The notes beneath the pieces are model-generated. The model searched no databases. It was not told where the DNA came from and saw only the letters and a list, made by a program, of their open reading frames with translations. DNA of 48,578 nt from Rivularia sp. T60_A2020_040 (lineage in GTDB: Bacteria > Cyanobacteriota > Cyanobacteriia > Cyanobacteriales > Nostocaceae), in the NCBI GenBank assembly GCA_015272215.1, contig JACYMD010000041.1, positions 1-48,578 on the forward strand. Direction: 5' to 3'. Positions within the stretch are counted from its first letter, which is position 1, and every line of letters starts with the position of its first letter. The translations under genes were made by a program, and so were the position numbers. Below, piece after piece: positions 15,895 to 24,332 of this stretch.

Positions 15895-17214
15895 TTATGC
15901 ATTTAAGAAAAAAAACGATTTTAATTGTATTTGGAATATTTTTCTTGCATCTAGATCAAAACCATTACTCACAAAAGAAGCAAATGCCTGCGAGATAACA
16001 GTCGTGATCGCAGCACCAACCCCACCATACACAGGTATTAAAAAGAAATTCAAAACGACATTAATAATTGCCCCCATTAAAGTTCTGCGAAAAGAAAGAT
16101 GAGTCAAACCTTCTGCCACAAACCAAGACGATGTTGCAACACCCATAAAGACAAACAAAGAAGCCCAAACATGAATTGACAAAATACTTCCAGCTTCCCC
16201 GTAATCATTACCAAACAGCATTGTAATAATTGTTCCAGACAGAAATGTCATCGGCACTGCAACTATAATAGATAGTAAATTCATAAGACGCAGTAATTGC
16301 CCTATGCGATGATAATAAAGCTTTTCACTCTTTTCTTTGGCCGCGTAAATAGAAGGATTCACCGAAGAGCAAATGGCAGTAGGAATAAAATACCAAACCT
16401 CAGAAATACGAGTTGCAGCCGAGTAAATCCCCACAGCTTGATCACCAACCATTTTCCCCAACATAATCTGGTCTATTTTCATGTAAACCATGATAGTCAA
16501 ACCAGATAAAATTAAAGGCCAACTTTCCTTAAGCAAATTTTTAGCAAGTGAAAAACTCCAACGCCATAATTTGATTGAATAGCCCTTCACTTTATAGGCA
16601 ATCATCAAACCTATTGCAGCTAAACCAAGCTCTGTCAATTTTGCCCAAGCAAAAGCAATTAAGGGAGCTTGCATTGTAATCAAACTAACTTGTAGCAAAG
16701 TTACAAGGATAAAAGCTGTATTTTTAGCAACAACCGTGTACTTGGACTGCACTTGCGATTGAAACAAAAGGTCAATAGTGTCAAAAGACTCAAAAAAACC
16801 TCCAGTCGCTAATATTAACACAAGCCAAATCGTTAAACTATCACTACGGAATAAGAAAGCACAACCAACAGCTAATGATAAAGATATAACCCCACCAAAT
16901 ATTTTCAGCCAAAAAGTTGTACCTAAAAGTTGCTCTTTATTTGATGAATCATTAACAATATTGCGAATGAGGATCGCATTTAAACCCAGGGTAGAAATGG
17001 GATTAAACAAAGCGACAAATGCCATTGCATAGTTAAAAACACCAAATTGCTTTGCTCCCAAATAACGAGCAACCCACACACCGACAAATAGAGCAACACC
17101 CATTCGCAGAATTCTATCTGCAAACAACCAACCTGTATTAGCAATAATTGCACGTAACCCAGAGCGAGATTTGAGCAGTGATAATTTTTCTTGAATCTTT
17201 AACTTACCTAGCAT
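15895..17214 (-). CDS. Polysaccharide flippase (Wzx/RfbX family)
   Basis: A roughly 439-aa membrane protein of the MOP/MATE-like Wzx group that flips undecaprenyl-linked repeat units to the periplasm. It has about 12-14 hydrophobic segments and the N-terminal RILRMGVALFVGVWVARYLGAKQFGVFNYA, characteristic of oligosaccharide flippases. The ATG at 17214 (MLGKLKIQEKL) is preferred over the in-frame TTG at 17223. It is the first gene of the leftward operon. Its 5' side abuts brnT remnants on the opposite strand, so the promoter region has been rebuilt by rearrangement. Confidence 0.88.
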   Translation of the reverse strand: MLGKLKIQEKLSLLKSRSGLRAIIANTGWLFADRILRMGVALFVGVWVARYLGAKQFGVFNYAMAFVALFNPISTLGLNAILIRNIVNDSSNKEQLLGTTFWLKIFGGVISLSLAVGCAFLFRSDSLTIWLVLILATGGFFESFDTIDLLFQSQVQSKYTVVAKNTAFILVTLLQVSLITMQAPLIAFAWAKLTELGLAAIGLMIAYKVKGYSIKLWRWSFSLAKNLLKESWPLILSGLTIMVYMKIDQIMLGKMVGDQAVGIYSAATRISEVWYFIPTAICSSVNPSIYAAKEKSEKLYYHRIGQLLRLMNLLSIIVAVPMTFLSGTIITMLFGNDYGEAGSILSIHVWASLFVFMGVATSSWFVAEGLTHLSFRRTLMGAIINVVLNFFLIPVYGGVGAAITTVISQAFASFVSNGFDLDARKIFQIQLKSFFFLNA

Positions 17215-17235
17215 AATAATCAAATCTGCTCATAA

Positions 17236-17415
17236 TTTACCGTCCCAGAACGAGTGGAAATAGCTGCTCGTACAGTGGAAGAGTCGAGATTCCTTGTAAT
17301 TGGTCTGATAAACCAAAAAAGCTGGGCTGCTATCATTACATATAGAGAGGAGCGGGTGCGAATCATATCAGTACGACGAGCAAGAGACGAGGAAGTAAAA
17401 ATATATGAAGGCTGA
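17236..17415 (+). pseudogene. brnT: BrnT toxin, C-terminal remnant
   Basis: Codons in one frame read FTVPERVEIAARTVEESRFL, then VIGLINQKSW, ITYREERVRIISVRRARDEE and IYEG, ending at TGA 17413-17415. This is the second half of a BrnT-type ribonuclease toxin, whose families end in RIISARRAxxxExxxYE. A stop lies immediately upstream (17233-17235) and no N-terminal half (WDxxKxxxNxxKHGxxF) is found before it; instead the flippase gene begins. The toxin is therefore truncated and presumed inactive. Its 3' end overlaps the brnA start, the normal brnTA arrangement. Confidence 0.8.
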
Positions 17416-17506
17416 AAAATTCGATCAAAAATTCGATTCAGGGGAGGATATAACCCCTTATTTAGATATGAATACAATTCGTCGTCCGGGTTATGAGCAA
17501 CGAAGG
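17405..17506 (+). pseudogene. brnA: BrnA antitoxin, N-terminal part (before IS)
   Basis: The first 34 codons of a BrnA-type antitoxin: MKAEKFDQKFDSGEDITPYL, then NTIRRPGYEQRR. It starts inside the last codons of brnT and is cut after EQRR by the tnpB element at 17507. Removing the element joins it to VNVDFPTWIIEALDRE at 18908 in the same frame, giving a typical 74-residue antitoxin. Confidence 0.88.
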
Positions 17507-18907
17507 TTGACACTCCTCGACCTAAAGGTACGAGGATTCTTTGATCTATGAAACAACTTGCTGATGCAAGATTTCTCCAGCAAAAGTAGAGGTCGTTTCT
17601 CCCAAAGCGTTGCTTGCGTCTGTCTTGGAAAGGTTGACGCAAGAATCCTCTTGCGCCCAACTTTCCGCTAGCGCAAAGGTTCCAGTATGCCCTACTGTAC
17701 CCAATCCTGAGTTAAGGATGTTTATGCCAGCGTTGTGATCTCTATCTAGCTTGCATCCACACTGGCAAACGTGTGTGCGAGTAGATAGTGATTTTTTCAC
17801 AATTACGCCACAGTTAGAGCATTCTTGGGATGTATATGACGGATTTACCGCAACAGTAATCCGTTTAAATACTTTCCCAAAATACTCTAACCAAACTCTA
17901 AATTGATACCAACCAGCATCATTGATTGACTTTGCCAAACAATGATTTTTCACCATGTTCTTAATCCTCAAGTCTTCGTAGACGACTACATCGTTCGATG
18001 TGATTACGCACCTTGCCAATTTCACGGCATGGTCATTGGAGCTGTCTACTTATCTTGAGGTGAACTTTACCTAATATATGCCGTGCTTTGCGCCTATTTT
18101 TAGAACCTTTAACTTTGCGAGAAACGAGTCTTTGCGACCGTTTCATCTTGCATTCCCCAGTTCTGTAGAACCGAGGGTTTTCAACCTTATCTCCGAACGA
18201 ATCAGTATAAAAGCTCTCCAACCCGACATCTAGCCCAACCGTGCGATGGGTTGGTCGTGTATCTTCTGTGCGTTCTACATCAACACAGAATTGAGCATAC
18301 ACCGACGTAGCCCGTTTTACCAGTCTCACCCGTTTTATCTGCTTTATCTGGTAGAAATGCAAGTCACGAGTGCCTTTGAGCTTTAGCTTACCAATACCGT
18401 TTTTATCGGTGAAGGTTATCGATTTACGATCTTGTGCAAGCTTCCATCCTGATGTTTTATACTCAACAGAATGGCAGTTTTTCTGGAATTGGGGGAAGCC
18501 CTTCTTACCCGATATCTTTTTCTTGCAGTTGTCATAAAACCTAGAAATAGCAGCCCATGCTCGTTCGGCTGCGGCTTGTCTAGCCATTGAGTTTAACTTG
18601 TTAGCAAAGGGAAACTCTTTAGCCAATAATGCACAATGCCGCGATAGTTCAACCCAAGATTTAGCAAGTCCGTCCATCCACAATCTGATGGCTTTATTCC
18701 GAATGAACTGGGTCGTTCGGATTGCCTCATCAATTGCTTTGAACTGCAATGCCTTTCCGTAGGTCTTGAACTCAAAAACTAGCATGAATATCTTCTATTT
18801 CACTCATCTTATAGTACCACAACCATCATAAGAAACGAGAAAATATCTTTAGAGAATACAATATAAAGCCGTCCTGGAAGGACGGGGCTTTAGACCCTAT
18901 TTTTTCG
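17507..18907 (-). mobile_element. IS200/IS605-type tnpB-only element (1401 bp), complete ends
   Basis: The boundaries are defined by splitting brnA. On the minus strand the left end follows TTAC (complement of 18908-18911) and the right end terminates in TCAA (complement of 17507-17510). These are the target and cleavage sequences known for IS608-type transposons. The left end carries a hairpin (GTCCTGGAAGGAC, 18868-18888) and the right end another (CCTCG...CGAGG, 17514-17535). No target duplication is present, as expected for single-strand transposition. It contains only tnpB, with no tnpA, so movement would need TnpA in trans. The flank just beyond the right end would be the guide of its omega RNA. 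Confidence 0.9.
17546..18785 (-). pseudogene. tnpB: TnpB (RNA-guided nuclease), split by a frameshift
   Basis: Two frames together give one TnpB of about 410 aa. Part 1 (18785-18033) has the N-terminal helix-turn-helix region (FIRNKAIRLWMDG), KGFPQFQ and the first RuvC Asp in VGLDVGLESF (about residue 186). Part 2 (from the GTG at 18025 to 17546) has the Glu in VVVYEDLRIKNM, the zinc-ribbon cysteines (ECSNCG and CQCG) and LDRDHNAGINIL with the last acidic residue. The break falls in KISRQ/NDHAVKLAR near 18030 and needs a single-base indel. All catalytic residues are intact, so it was recently active, or could be a sequencing error. Confidence 0.88.
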
Positions 18908-19030
18908 GTAAACGTTGATTTTCCTACATGGATAATAGAAGCACTCGATAGAGAAGCCGCACGAGTTGGCGTAACTAGACAGTCAATCATCAAAGTCTGG
19001 ATTGCCGAGCGGCTCAAACAGCATAGGTAA
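18908..19030 (+). pseudogene. brnA: BrnA antitoxin, C-terminal part (after IS)
   Basis: Codons VNVDFPTWIIEALDREAARV followed by GVTRQSIIKVWIAERLKQHR and TAA. This is the ribbon-helix-helix half of a BrnA/CopG-like antitoxin, separated from its N-terminal half (17405-17506) by the tnpB element. The reading frame is preserved across the insertion. Confidence 0.88.
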
Positions 19031-19058
19031 AATTTGGCATGATATAGGAAGATATCCC

Positions 19059-19123
19059 AGAAGTCGGGTTTTTTTTGAGAAGAATTGATTAAATAAGAAA
19101 ATTTTGCCAAAAACCCAACTTCT
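19059..19123. repeat. AGAAGTCGGG hairpin repeat, copy 1
   Basis: Inverted arms AGAAGTCGGGTTTTT and AAAAACCCAACTTCT around a 35-base AT-rich loop. Related copies are at 20454-20517, 21547-21610, 23226-23289, 24146-24178, 24196-24259, 29678-29741, 29770-29802 and 33093-33119. The copies at 20454 and 21547 share nearly the same loop. Several lie just after genes and could work as terminators. Confidence 0.85.
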
Positions 19124-19125
19124 TA

Positions 19126-19289
19126 AGAGGATGTTTTGAAAGTCTAATTTAATACTTTACTGGCGACTATAAGTCGCGTCTACACAAACAAAACCCGCCT
19201 GCGCGGGTTCTAAATTAACCAGTCCACGCAGGTGGACTTTGTTTCTGTAGTAGCGGTTTAAACCGCCGGATACTTTTAAAACATCCTCT
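19126..19289. mobile_element. MITE-like element with AGAGGATGTTTT termini
   Basis: The terminal inverted repeats are AGAGGATGTTTTGAAAGT (left) and the reverse complement of TACTTTTAAAACATCCTCT (right). The interior holds three short palindromes (AACCCGCCTGCGCGGGTT, AGTCCACGCAGGTGGACT, AGCGGTTTAAACCGC). A related element with the same type of ends spans 20554-20718, and a single end is seen at 26659. No coding capacity. Confidence 0.7.
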
Positions 19290-19293
19290 AAAG

Positions 19294-20335
19294 CTAACTA
19301 AACCGTCTCAACAACTCCTCCCGCTCTAAACTTGATAACTGCAACAACAAAGCAGCATAATCTTGAGGAGGTAACTGCAACATCGGCTCAATAATTGCCG
19401 CTAATTCCTCATCCAGTTCCCCAAACCGCGCTTTGAGCAAATTTTCCACAACTTGGCGCTGTCCTTGCTGCACACCCTGCTGTATACCCTCCTCAGCACC
19501 AAGACGTTTAGTTTTTTGTTCCCATTCCAAATAAGCTTGTGATAACGCCATCATTAACTCCCGATCTTCTTGCTCAACTAGATTATTTACTTCTATACTA
19601 ATCTTCCAAGTCGCTAACAGCTGTAAGATTCTATCGCGCCTTGGTTCATTTGTACTTAAATCGATTACCTCATCAATTGCTTGCTTTTGAATCATCCCCT
19701 TACCAAGTATTCTCAACCAGAGAGTTTCCGGGGTTCGAGGTAATTTATAGCGGTTTTCACTTGAGTGGAATACAAATTTTACCTCACCCCGCCCTCCGGG
19801 CACCCCTCTCCTTATCAAGGAGAGGGGAAGGGGGTGAGGTTTTAGTGTATTGGACTCAACTGAAATTTGCTATATTAATGGCAATAATTGCGGTTCTAAG
19901 ACCTGTTGGTAAAAAATAAATACCCTGTAACCAATCTTCACGAGCAAAAGCACCAAATGTTGAAAGTAAATCATCGGATGCAGAAGGGGTAATAATCCAT
20001 AATTGGGGAAGTTCATCCTCGGTAGCTGTTTTCTCATCACGCTTTGCCTGACGTTGAAAATCATCAATGACATGAAATAATTTAGACAAGCAACTACGAA
20101 CTTCGGAATAGTTAGGTTGATTGCGAAAAGGTTCCAACAAACATGGTAGAGTCGCAATTTTGGCAATAAATCCCAAATCTTCCGTAATTACACCCGGTGG
20201 ATGCGATGGAGAAAACCAAATATCGATAAATTTCGGCTCTCCAGGAACTTCAAAATTCGTTCTTACCTCACCCAAAGGAGTTAAGAAAGTCTCAAAAAAC
20301 TGCTTGGCAAATTGATCAAAGGGGTTTTTACTCAT
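19294..20335 (-). pseudogene. Rpn-family (PD-(D/E)XK nuclease-like) protein, split by a MITE
   Basis: The 5' part (20335 to about 19875) starts MSKNPFDQFAKQFFETFLTP and contains EPKFIDIWFSP, QLWIITPSASDDLL and FLPTGLRTAIIAIN. The 3' part (to 19294) resumes at KLPRTPETLWLRILGKG and ends with a glutamine-rich coiled segment (GIQQGVQQGQRQVVENLL) and a C-terminal LLLQLSSLEREELLRRF, typical of Rpn/DUF4351-like proteins. The MITE at 19748-19872 separates them. Deleting it with one TA restores ATT AAT AAA TTA CCT, i.e. INKLP, and one continuous frame of about 305 residues. Rpn proteins are recombination-promoting nucleases or phage-defence factors; activity is lost here. Confidence 0.85.
19748..19872. 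mobile_element. MITE-like element, copy 2 (125 bp, intact)
   Basis: The same family as 4081-4203, in the opposite orientation. It begins TAGCGGTTTTCACTTGAGT, ends with the complement of TAGCAAATTTCAGTTGAGT, and is flanked by TA at 19746-19747 and 19873-19874. It interrupts the Rpn-like gene exactly. Confidence 0.88.
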
Positions 20336-20553
20336 GGAAATGCACTCACCTGTATAGTCCGAGTGTACTATAAATGGCGAGATGAGCGATAATTTGTCTG
20401 TAGTGTCCAAAGTGTCTAACATCATAATTAATTCGCTCAATTATTAGCGTTCCAGAAGTCGGGTTTTTGGCAAGATTTTTTGATGTAATTAGGATTTCTC
20501 CAAAAAACCCGACTTCTCACCCAATCTTCAACCCCGGAATTTCCTCCACCCTT

Positions 20554-20718
20554 AGAGGACGTTTGAAAAGTCCTTAATAATGTATCAAATCATTTCAGAT
20601 CCCCCTAAATCCCCCTTAAAAAGGGGGACTTTGATTCTTGTTCCCCCCTTTCTAAGGGGGGTGAGGGGGGATCTGAATGTACTAAATATCACAGCCAAAT
20701 ACTTTTCAAACACCCTCT
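20554..20718. mobile_element. MITE-like element, second copy of AGAGG-ended family
   Basis: The ends AGAGGACGTTTGAAAAGT and ACTTTTCAAACACCCTCT form terminal inverted repeats, with TTA on both outer flanks as a possible target duplication. The interior is a large palindrome built on CCCCCTTAAAAAGGGGG and TTCCCCCCTTTCTAAGGGGG. It lies between the Rpn pseudogene and TA module 5. Confidence 0.7.
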
Positions 20719-20750
20719 TACCTGTAATGGGAATAAATCCTCAATAACCA

Positions 20751-21137
20751 TCACCACAGCCTCTTAATTGGGTAATTATCAAAAACTTCATCAATACTAA
20801 CAATGGGTATTTGTTCAACCATCGCTTGAGCTATTAAAATCCTGTCAAAAGGGTGTTTGTGATGTGATGGTAAATTATTTAAAGCATAAATATGAGTTAA
20901 ATCAATAGGTAAAATTTGGAGATTATTTACACGCTGCTGATTGTCAATCAAGTTAGGGAGAGATGAATTTAGATTGAGCTTACCCAATTGCAGTTTGATT
21001 TGCATTTCCCACACACTAGCAATACTCAGTATCCATATATTGTTAATATCAGTCAATAAATTTGTGACTGTCTGAGATAACCTTTCTGGATTTGCTGTAG
21101 ACCAAATAAATATATGGGTGTCTAATAATATATTCAT
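20751..21137 (-). CDS. vapC: PIN-domain toxin (VapC), TA module 5
   Basis: A 128-aa PIN protein of the classic VapC type: MNILLDTHIFIWSTANPERL, SVWEMQIKLQLGKLNL with the conserved Glu, HPFDRILIAQAMVE, and SIDEVFDNYPIKRLW at the C-terminus. This is the subfamily paired with DUF2281 antitoxins. Its ATG overlaps the antitoxin stop. Predicted tRNA- or rRNA-cleaving toxin; target unknown. Confidence 0.9.
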   Translation of the reverse strand: MNILLDTHIFIWSTANPERLSQTVTNLLTDINNIWILSIASVWEMQIKLQLGKLNLNSSLPNLIDNQQRVNNLQILPIDLTHIYALNNLPSHHKHPFDRILIAQAMVEQIPIVSIDEVFDNYPIKRLW

Positions 21138-21376
21138 TCTTCACCCAGCCAAAACTCATCAGGTAAAGGCTCATTAAAGTCTTCACTCATCCAAACTTCT
21201 CCCCGGTTTAAGCCAAGCACCCGTTGTTGTGCTGGTTGGGTTGGAATTGGTTGGGATTGAGTATTTTTGTGTTCCAAAAACTCCACAAAATCTAGTAGTG
21301 TCTGTTGTTGCTCTGGTGGTAAGGATTGCAATTTGGCAATTAATACCTCGGTTATATTCAGTGTTTGGGAAGTCAT
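21134..21376 (-). CDS. DUF2281-type antitoxin, TA module 5
   Basis: An 80-aa protein with the DUF2281 core KLQSLPPEQQQTLLDFVEFLE and the C-terminal MSEDFNEPLPDEFWLGEE, which is the usual toxin-contact tail of this family. Its last codon overlaps the start of the VapC gene by 4 bases. Confidence 0.88.
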   Translation of the reverse strand: MTSQTLNITEVLIAKLQSLPPEQQQTLLDFVEFLEHKNTQSQPIPTQPAQQRVLGLNRGEVWMSEDFNEPLPDEFWLGEE

Positions 21377-21546
21377 ATTTCCCCCTAAGTTATACCATTT
21401 TGGATTTTAGATTTTAGATTTTGGATTGTCAAATATTTGCTGTATAAGCTTTTTACATAGACATCTGTCGCAATCATTTTTCAAATTGGTATTAGTTTCA
21501 TAGATTAATACTACTATTTTATGACTTCTCAAAAAAACCACGTCTC

Positions 21547-21777
21547 AGAAGTCGGGTTTTTAGCAAGATTTTTTGATGTAATTAGGATTTCTCCAAAAAA
21601 CCCGACTTCTTAAAGCTAACTGCTCCCCTCTCCTTACTAAGGAGAGGGGGTGGGGGTGAGGTTATGAGTGTATTCGATTCAATTGAAAACCGCTATATTA
21701 TTGGGTTCAAAATTCCTCAAAGCGTCACACACCCTACAATACGAATTACGAATTACGAATTACGAATTACGAATTAT
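21547..21777. repeat. Repeat cluster: hairpin, partial MITE, heptamers
   Basis: In order: the AGAAGTCGGG hairpin (21547-21610), the right end of the 125-bp MITE family (about 21622-21695, ending AAAACCGCTA), and five tandem copies of the heptamer ACGAATT (about 21739-21777). The heptamers form the 3' end of the neighbouring reading frame. The gap from 21377 contains no gene. Confidence 0.75.
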
Positions 21778-22173
21778 ATTCACACCCCGCGCATATTTAA
21801 GCGTAAACTCACCTACCGAGGGATTACCATGTGGATGAAGTACCCCACTTACCTGTAGCCAAAGCTCAGAAGGAGCCACTCTCACATCATAAGTGCTACC
21901 ATTTTTCTTCACATGAAACCACTTACTTTCTTGACAATCCTCACACCAAAAAGCCTCCAACCACTCATTCTCAATCGCAACAGTTGTAAGACTATTAATC
22001 AATATCATCGCACTTTGTCGTTTTATCCCCCGTTGCTGTAACTGTCCAGCAGAACTAGCAAACAGAGGATACTTTTGACTGACACTATCTAAATAACATC
22101 CATGAATCGGACAATAAAGAGCCCTGCGCTTAGAACGCTTGCGATTTCGCTCACACCTTCTCTGCACAACCAC
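21760..22173 (-). CDS. Conserved cyanobacterial hypothetical protein, 3' end altered
   Basis: A 137-aa protein with RNRKRSKRRALYCPIHGCYL near the N-terminus and EWLEAFWCEDCQESKWFHV in the middle. The paired CPxHGC and CEDC motifs suggest a zinc site. Similar proteins with YPLFA..LQQRG and GNPSVGEFT are, to my knowledge, common in cyanobacteria. After GEFTLKYARG the frame runs into ACGAATT heptamers, so the last residues are probably not native. Function is unknown. Confidence 0.65.
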   Translation of the reverse strand: MVVQRRCERNRKRSKRRALYCPIHGCYLDSVSQKYPLFASSAGQLQQRGIKRQSAMILINSLTTVAIENEWLEAFWCEDCQESKWFHVKKNGSTYDVRVAPSELWLQVSGVLHPHGNPSVGEFTLKYARGVNIIRNS

Positions 22174-22267
22174 CTCCTCTTATAGTCATTAGCGAATAGA
22201 CTAGCAGAAGGCTGCGTTGGAGAGACTGAGATCCAAAGACCATCAAAGCCCAACTCCTGATATAAAA

Positions 22268-22503
22268 TAGCGGTTTTCACTTGAGTCGAGTGTAAATTTT
22301 ACCTCACCCCGCCCTCCGGACACCCCTCTCCTTATCAAGGAGAGGGGAAGGGGGTGAGGTTTTAGTAATCTGTCGCCAGGATGCCGATTTGCATAATATC
22401 CGGCGCTTTGTTACCGCACGCCAGTTGCTACAACGGAGGGAGCCTCGACACGAGTTGTTCATGGGGGAAACCCCCAAGACCACACTCGCTCCGCAACGCA
22501 CTG
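22268..22503. repeat. Partial MITE joined to an 82-bp dispersed repeat
   Basis: Positions 22268-22367 are the left two-thirds of the 125-bp MITE family (TAGCGGTTTTCACTTGAGT onward). Positions 22422-22503 are a repeat starting CAGTTGCTACAACGGAGGG and ending CCGCAACGCACTG, almost identical to 34924-35005 (one base differs). Further downstream to about 22610 lie short palindromes (AAGTCCACCTGCGTGGACT) shared with the element at 19126-19289. No gene is seen from 22174 to 23345. Confidence 0.8.
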
Positions 22504-22873
22504 GCTCTACTACACAAGCGAAGTCCACCTGCGTGGACTAATTTATTAGTAACCCGCTCAGGCGGGTGCCGGTTCCTGTAGCCGCGACTTCTAGTCGCCA
22601 GGTAAACTCACCAGGTAAACTGTCGCAATCCCGGTTCAAATTGGTATAACTTCTTGATTTTTACAAGACGCAAACCTTAAGTGAGTAAGTATATTTCTTT
22701 TGTCTCAATTAGATTAACATTGTTCAATTAATTAGCAAGTGATTTGAAATACTTTTAAAATTATTTTTAGAGTTTGTTTTTCTTTGGATAAAAGTAATAG
22801 AAATTGGGCATGGAAAGATGGGGGCGATGGGGCGATATGCCGGAGGCTTGTTGTCACCAGTAGTGCGAGCTTC

Positions 22874-23098
22874 TAGCTCGCTGATGACTGGTTTTAGCTA
22901 GCTCGCTGATGGCTGGTTCTGATGACTGATTCTAAGCTGTTAAGCGCCTAAATTAGATAGACAAAGCGGGCAGGATGCCCGCACTACAATAAATTCATAT
23001 TTATGTCCTACGGACACGCTGCGCTAACGTTTTATACAATTTAACTGCGTATCACCTTAGCTCGCTGATGACTGGTTTTAGCTAGCTCGCTGATGGCT
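22874..23098. repeat. 41-bp direct duplication
   Basis: A 41-base string starting TAGCTCGCTGATGACTGG occurs at 22874-22914 and again at 23058-23098. Each copy itself contains the sub-repeat AGCTCGCTGATG twice. It is noncoding spacer sequence; the rest of 22504-23345 shows only similar short repeats and a GGGAGCG...CGCTCCC hairpin near 23103. Confidence 0.75.
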
Positions 23099-23345
23099 AA
23101 TAGGGAGCGTCTCGCTCCCACTTTTTGGGGTTTGGAAGGGGATAAGGGCGATCGCCATTTTTGATTTTTTGGAATTGAAGAAGGCTGTATAGTTTAGTAG
23201 AGTGGAAAATATGAGAACCACAACCAGAAGTCGGGTTTTTGGGATAATTTGCTGTTAGAAAAGATAATCTTGTAAAAAACCCGACTTCTAGAATTAGTTG
23301 ATTATGTTGGGTTGCGTTGCACTTCAGCCAACCTACTTAATACTC

Positions 23346-23771
23346 CTAAATACTTGGTTCAAAAAATTGTGTAAATCCCTTTTGCTTTAAGCCGAGTTTG
23401 AGTTTCTTATCTCCCGTCCACAGTAAGCCATTTAATTCCATCGTGAGCGCCACATGTGGAGTATCAGTTTCATCAACATCACGACAAAGTTCATAGGCTT
23501 TTAATAGGTTATCTATTGTGATGAGGTCTTCTTTGTATAGGTTAATTCTTTTTAAAAATATGTGGTATGTGCGAATAACTTCTTCTTCTGTCAGTTGAGT
23601 GAGTTTGACAATCTTCTCTTTACGTTTAAACAACTCAACTAAAACTAATTCGCAAATAAAAAAGTTGTAATCCATGCCGAAAACAACATCAGCAAAATTA
23701 GATTCGCTTCTTAATAGTGCGGAAAATAAAATATTTGTATCAAGAATAATTATTGGTTTTTCAGGAAGCAC
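23346..23771 (-). CDS. PIN-domain toxin, TA module 6
   Basis: A 141-aa PIN protein. It starts MLPEKPIIILDTNILFSALL with the first Asp in DTNI, then has ELVLVELFKRKEKIV, DVDETDTPHVALTMEL and LLWTGDKKL near the C-terminus. The DETDTPHVAL motif is typical of the PIN group annotated as putative VapC-like nucleases. It starts 6 bases after the stop of its small partner gene. Confidence 0.85.
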   Translation of the reverse strand: MLPEKPIIILDTNILFSALLRSESNFADVVFGMDYNFFICELVLVELFKRKEKIVKLTQLTEEEVIRTYHIFLKRINLYKEDLITIDNLLKAYELCRDVDETDTPHVALTMELNGLLWTGDKKLKLGLKQKGFTQFFEPSI

Positions 23772-23777
23772 AAATAA

Positions 23778-24002
23778 CTACCTTTGAAGTTTAGACTTGA
23801 CATTCAGCCATACAGCATTATCAACTTCATCCGATAGATTGACAACAGCTTCTGGAGTTAGGCTACTTTGTTGTCTAGTGGTTTCAAGGAAGAGATAATC
23901 TAAAAAGGTAGCTAGTTTTTCGTATTTTATCATCGTTTTATTCAGTTTAATCACAATATCTTGGTTCTCAAACGTTATATTGTATGCCGTGTTTTCAGTC
24001 AT
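23778..24002 (-). CDS. Putative antitoxin, TA module 6
   Basis: A 74-aa protein (MTENTAYNITFENQDIVIKL start) with a short beta-like N-terminus and a helical segment (YEKLATFLDYLFLE). It directly precedes the PIN gene. I do not recognise the family; antitoxin role is inferred from size and coupling. Confidence 0.65.
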   Translation of the reverse strand: MTENTAYNITFENQDIVIKLNKTMIKYEKLATFLDYLFLETTRQQSSLTPEAVVNLSDEVDNAVWLNVKSKLQR

Positions 24003-24145
24003 CAGATATATTTTGAAATTTTTCTGGTGTTTTTATCAAGTCTACTGTGCCTGCACCGACTTGACTATGGAAGCAGATAAAAGCAGTAGATGATTTAAGC
24101 AGATGTAGATTATAGCATGATTCTGATTGTGGTATGGGTGGGGAA

Positions 24146-24325
24146 AGAAGTCGGGCTTTACTTAAAAACCCGACTTCTTACTCCCCCAAGATTCTAGAAG
24201 TCGGGTTTTTACCATAAATATCCGTAACACCACAAAACACTCATAAAAACCCGACTTCTTAACCGTTCACTAATTCCTAACTCCCAACTCCCAACTCCCA
24301 ACTCCTAACTCCTAACTCCTAACTC
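24146..24325. repeat. Two hairpin repeats plus heptamer tract downstream of wzc
   Basis: Two AGAAGTCGGG hairpins (24146-24178 and 24196-24259) are followed by about seven tandem heptamers (AACTCCC or AACTCCT, about 24275-24325), ending just before the stop of the Wzc-type gene. The hairpins may terminate wzc transcription. No gene lies between 24003 and 24332. Confidence 0.8.
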
Positions 24326-24332
24326 TCATCCC

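Noticed and set aside
17220-17660. 146-codon open frame on the minus strand
   Set aside because: It runs antisense through brnT/brnA remnants and the IS right end; the plus strand has the recognisable protein fragments.
24275-24325. CRISPR-like tandem repeat
   Set aside because: The units are 7 bp with no spacers; this is the common cyanobacterial heptamer repeat.
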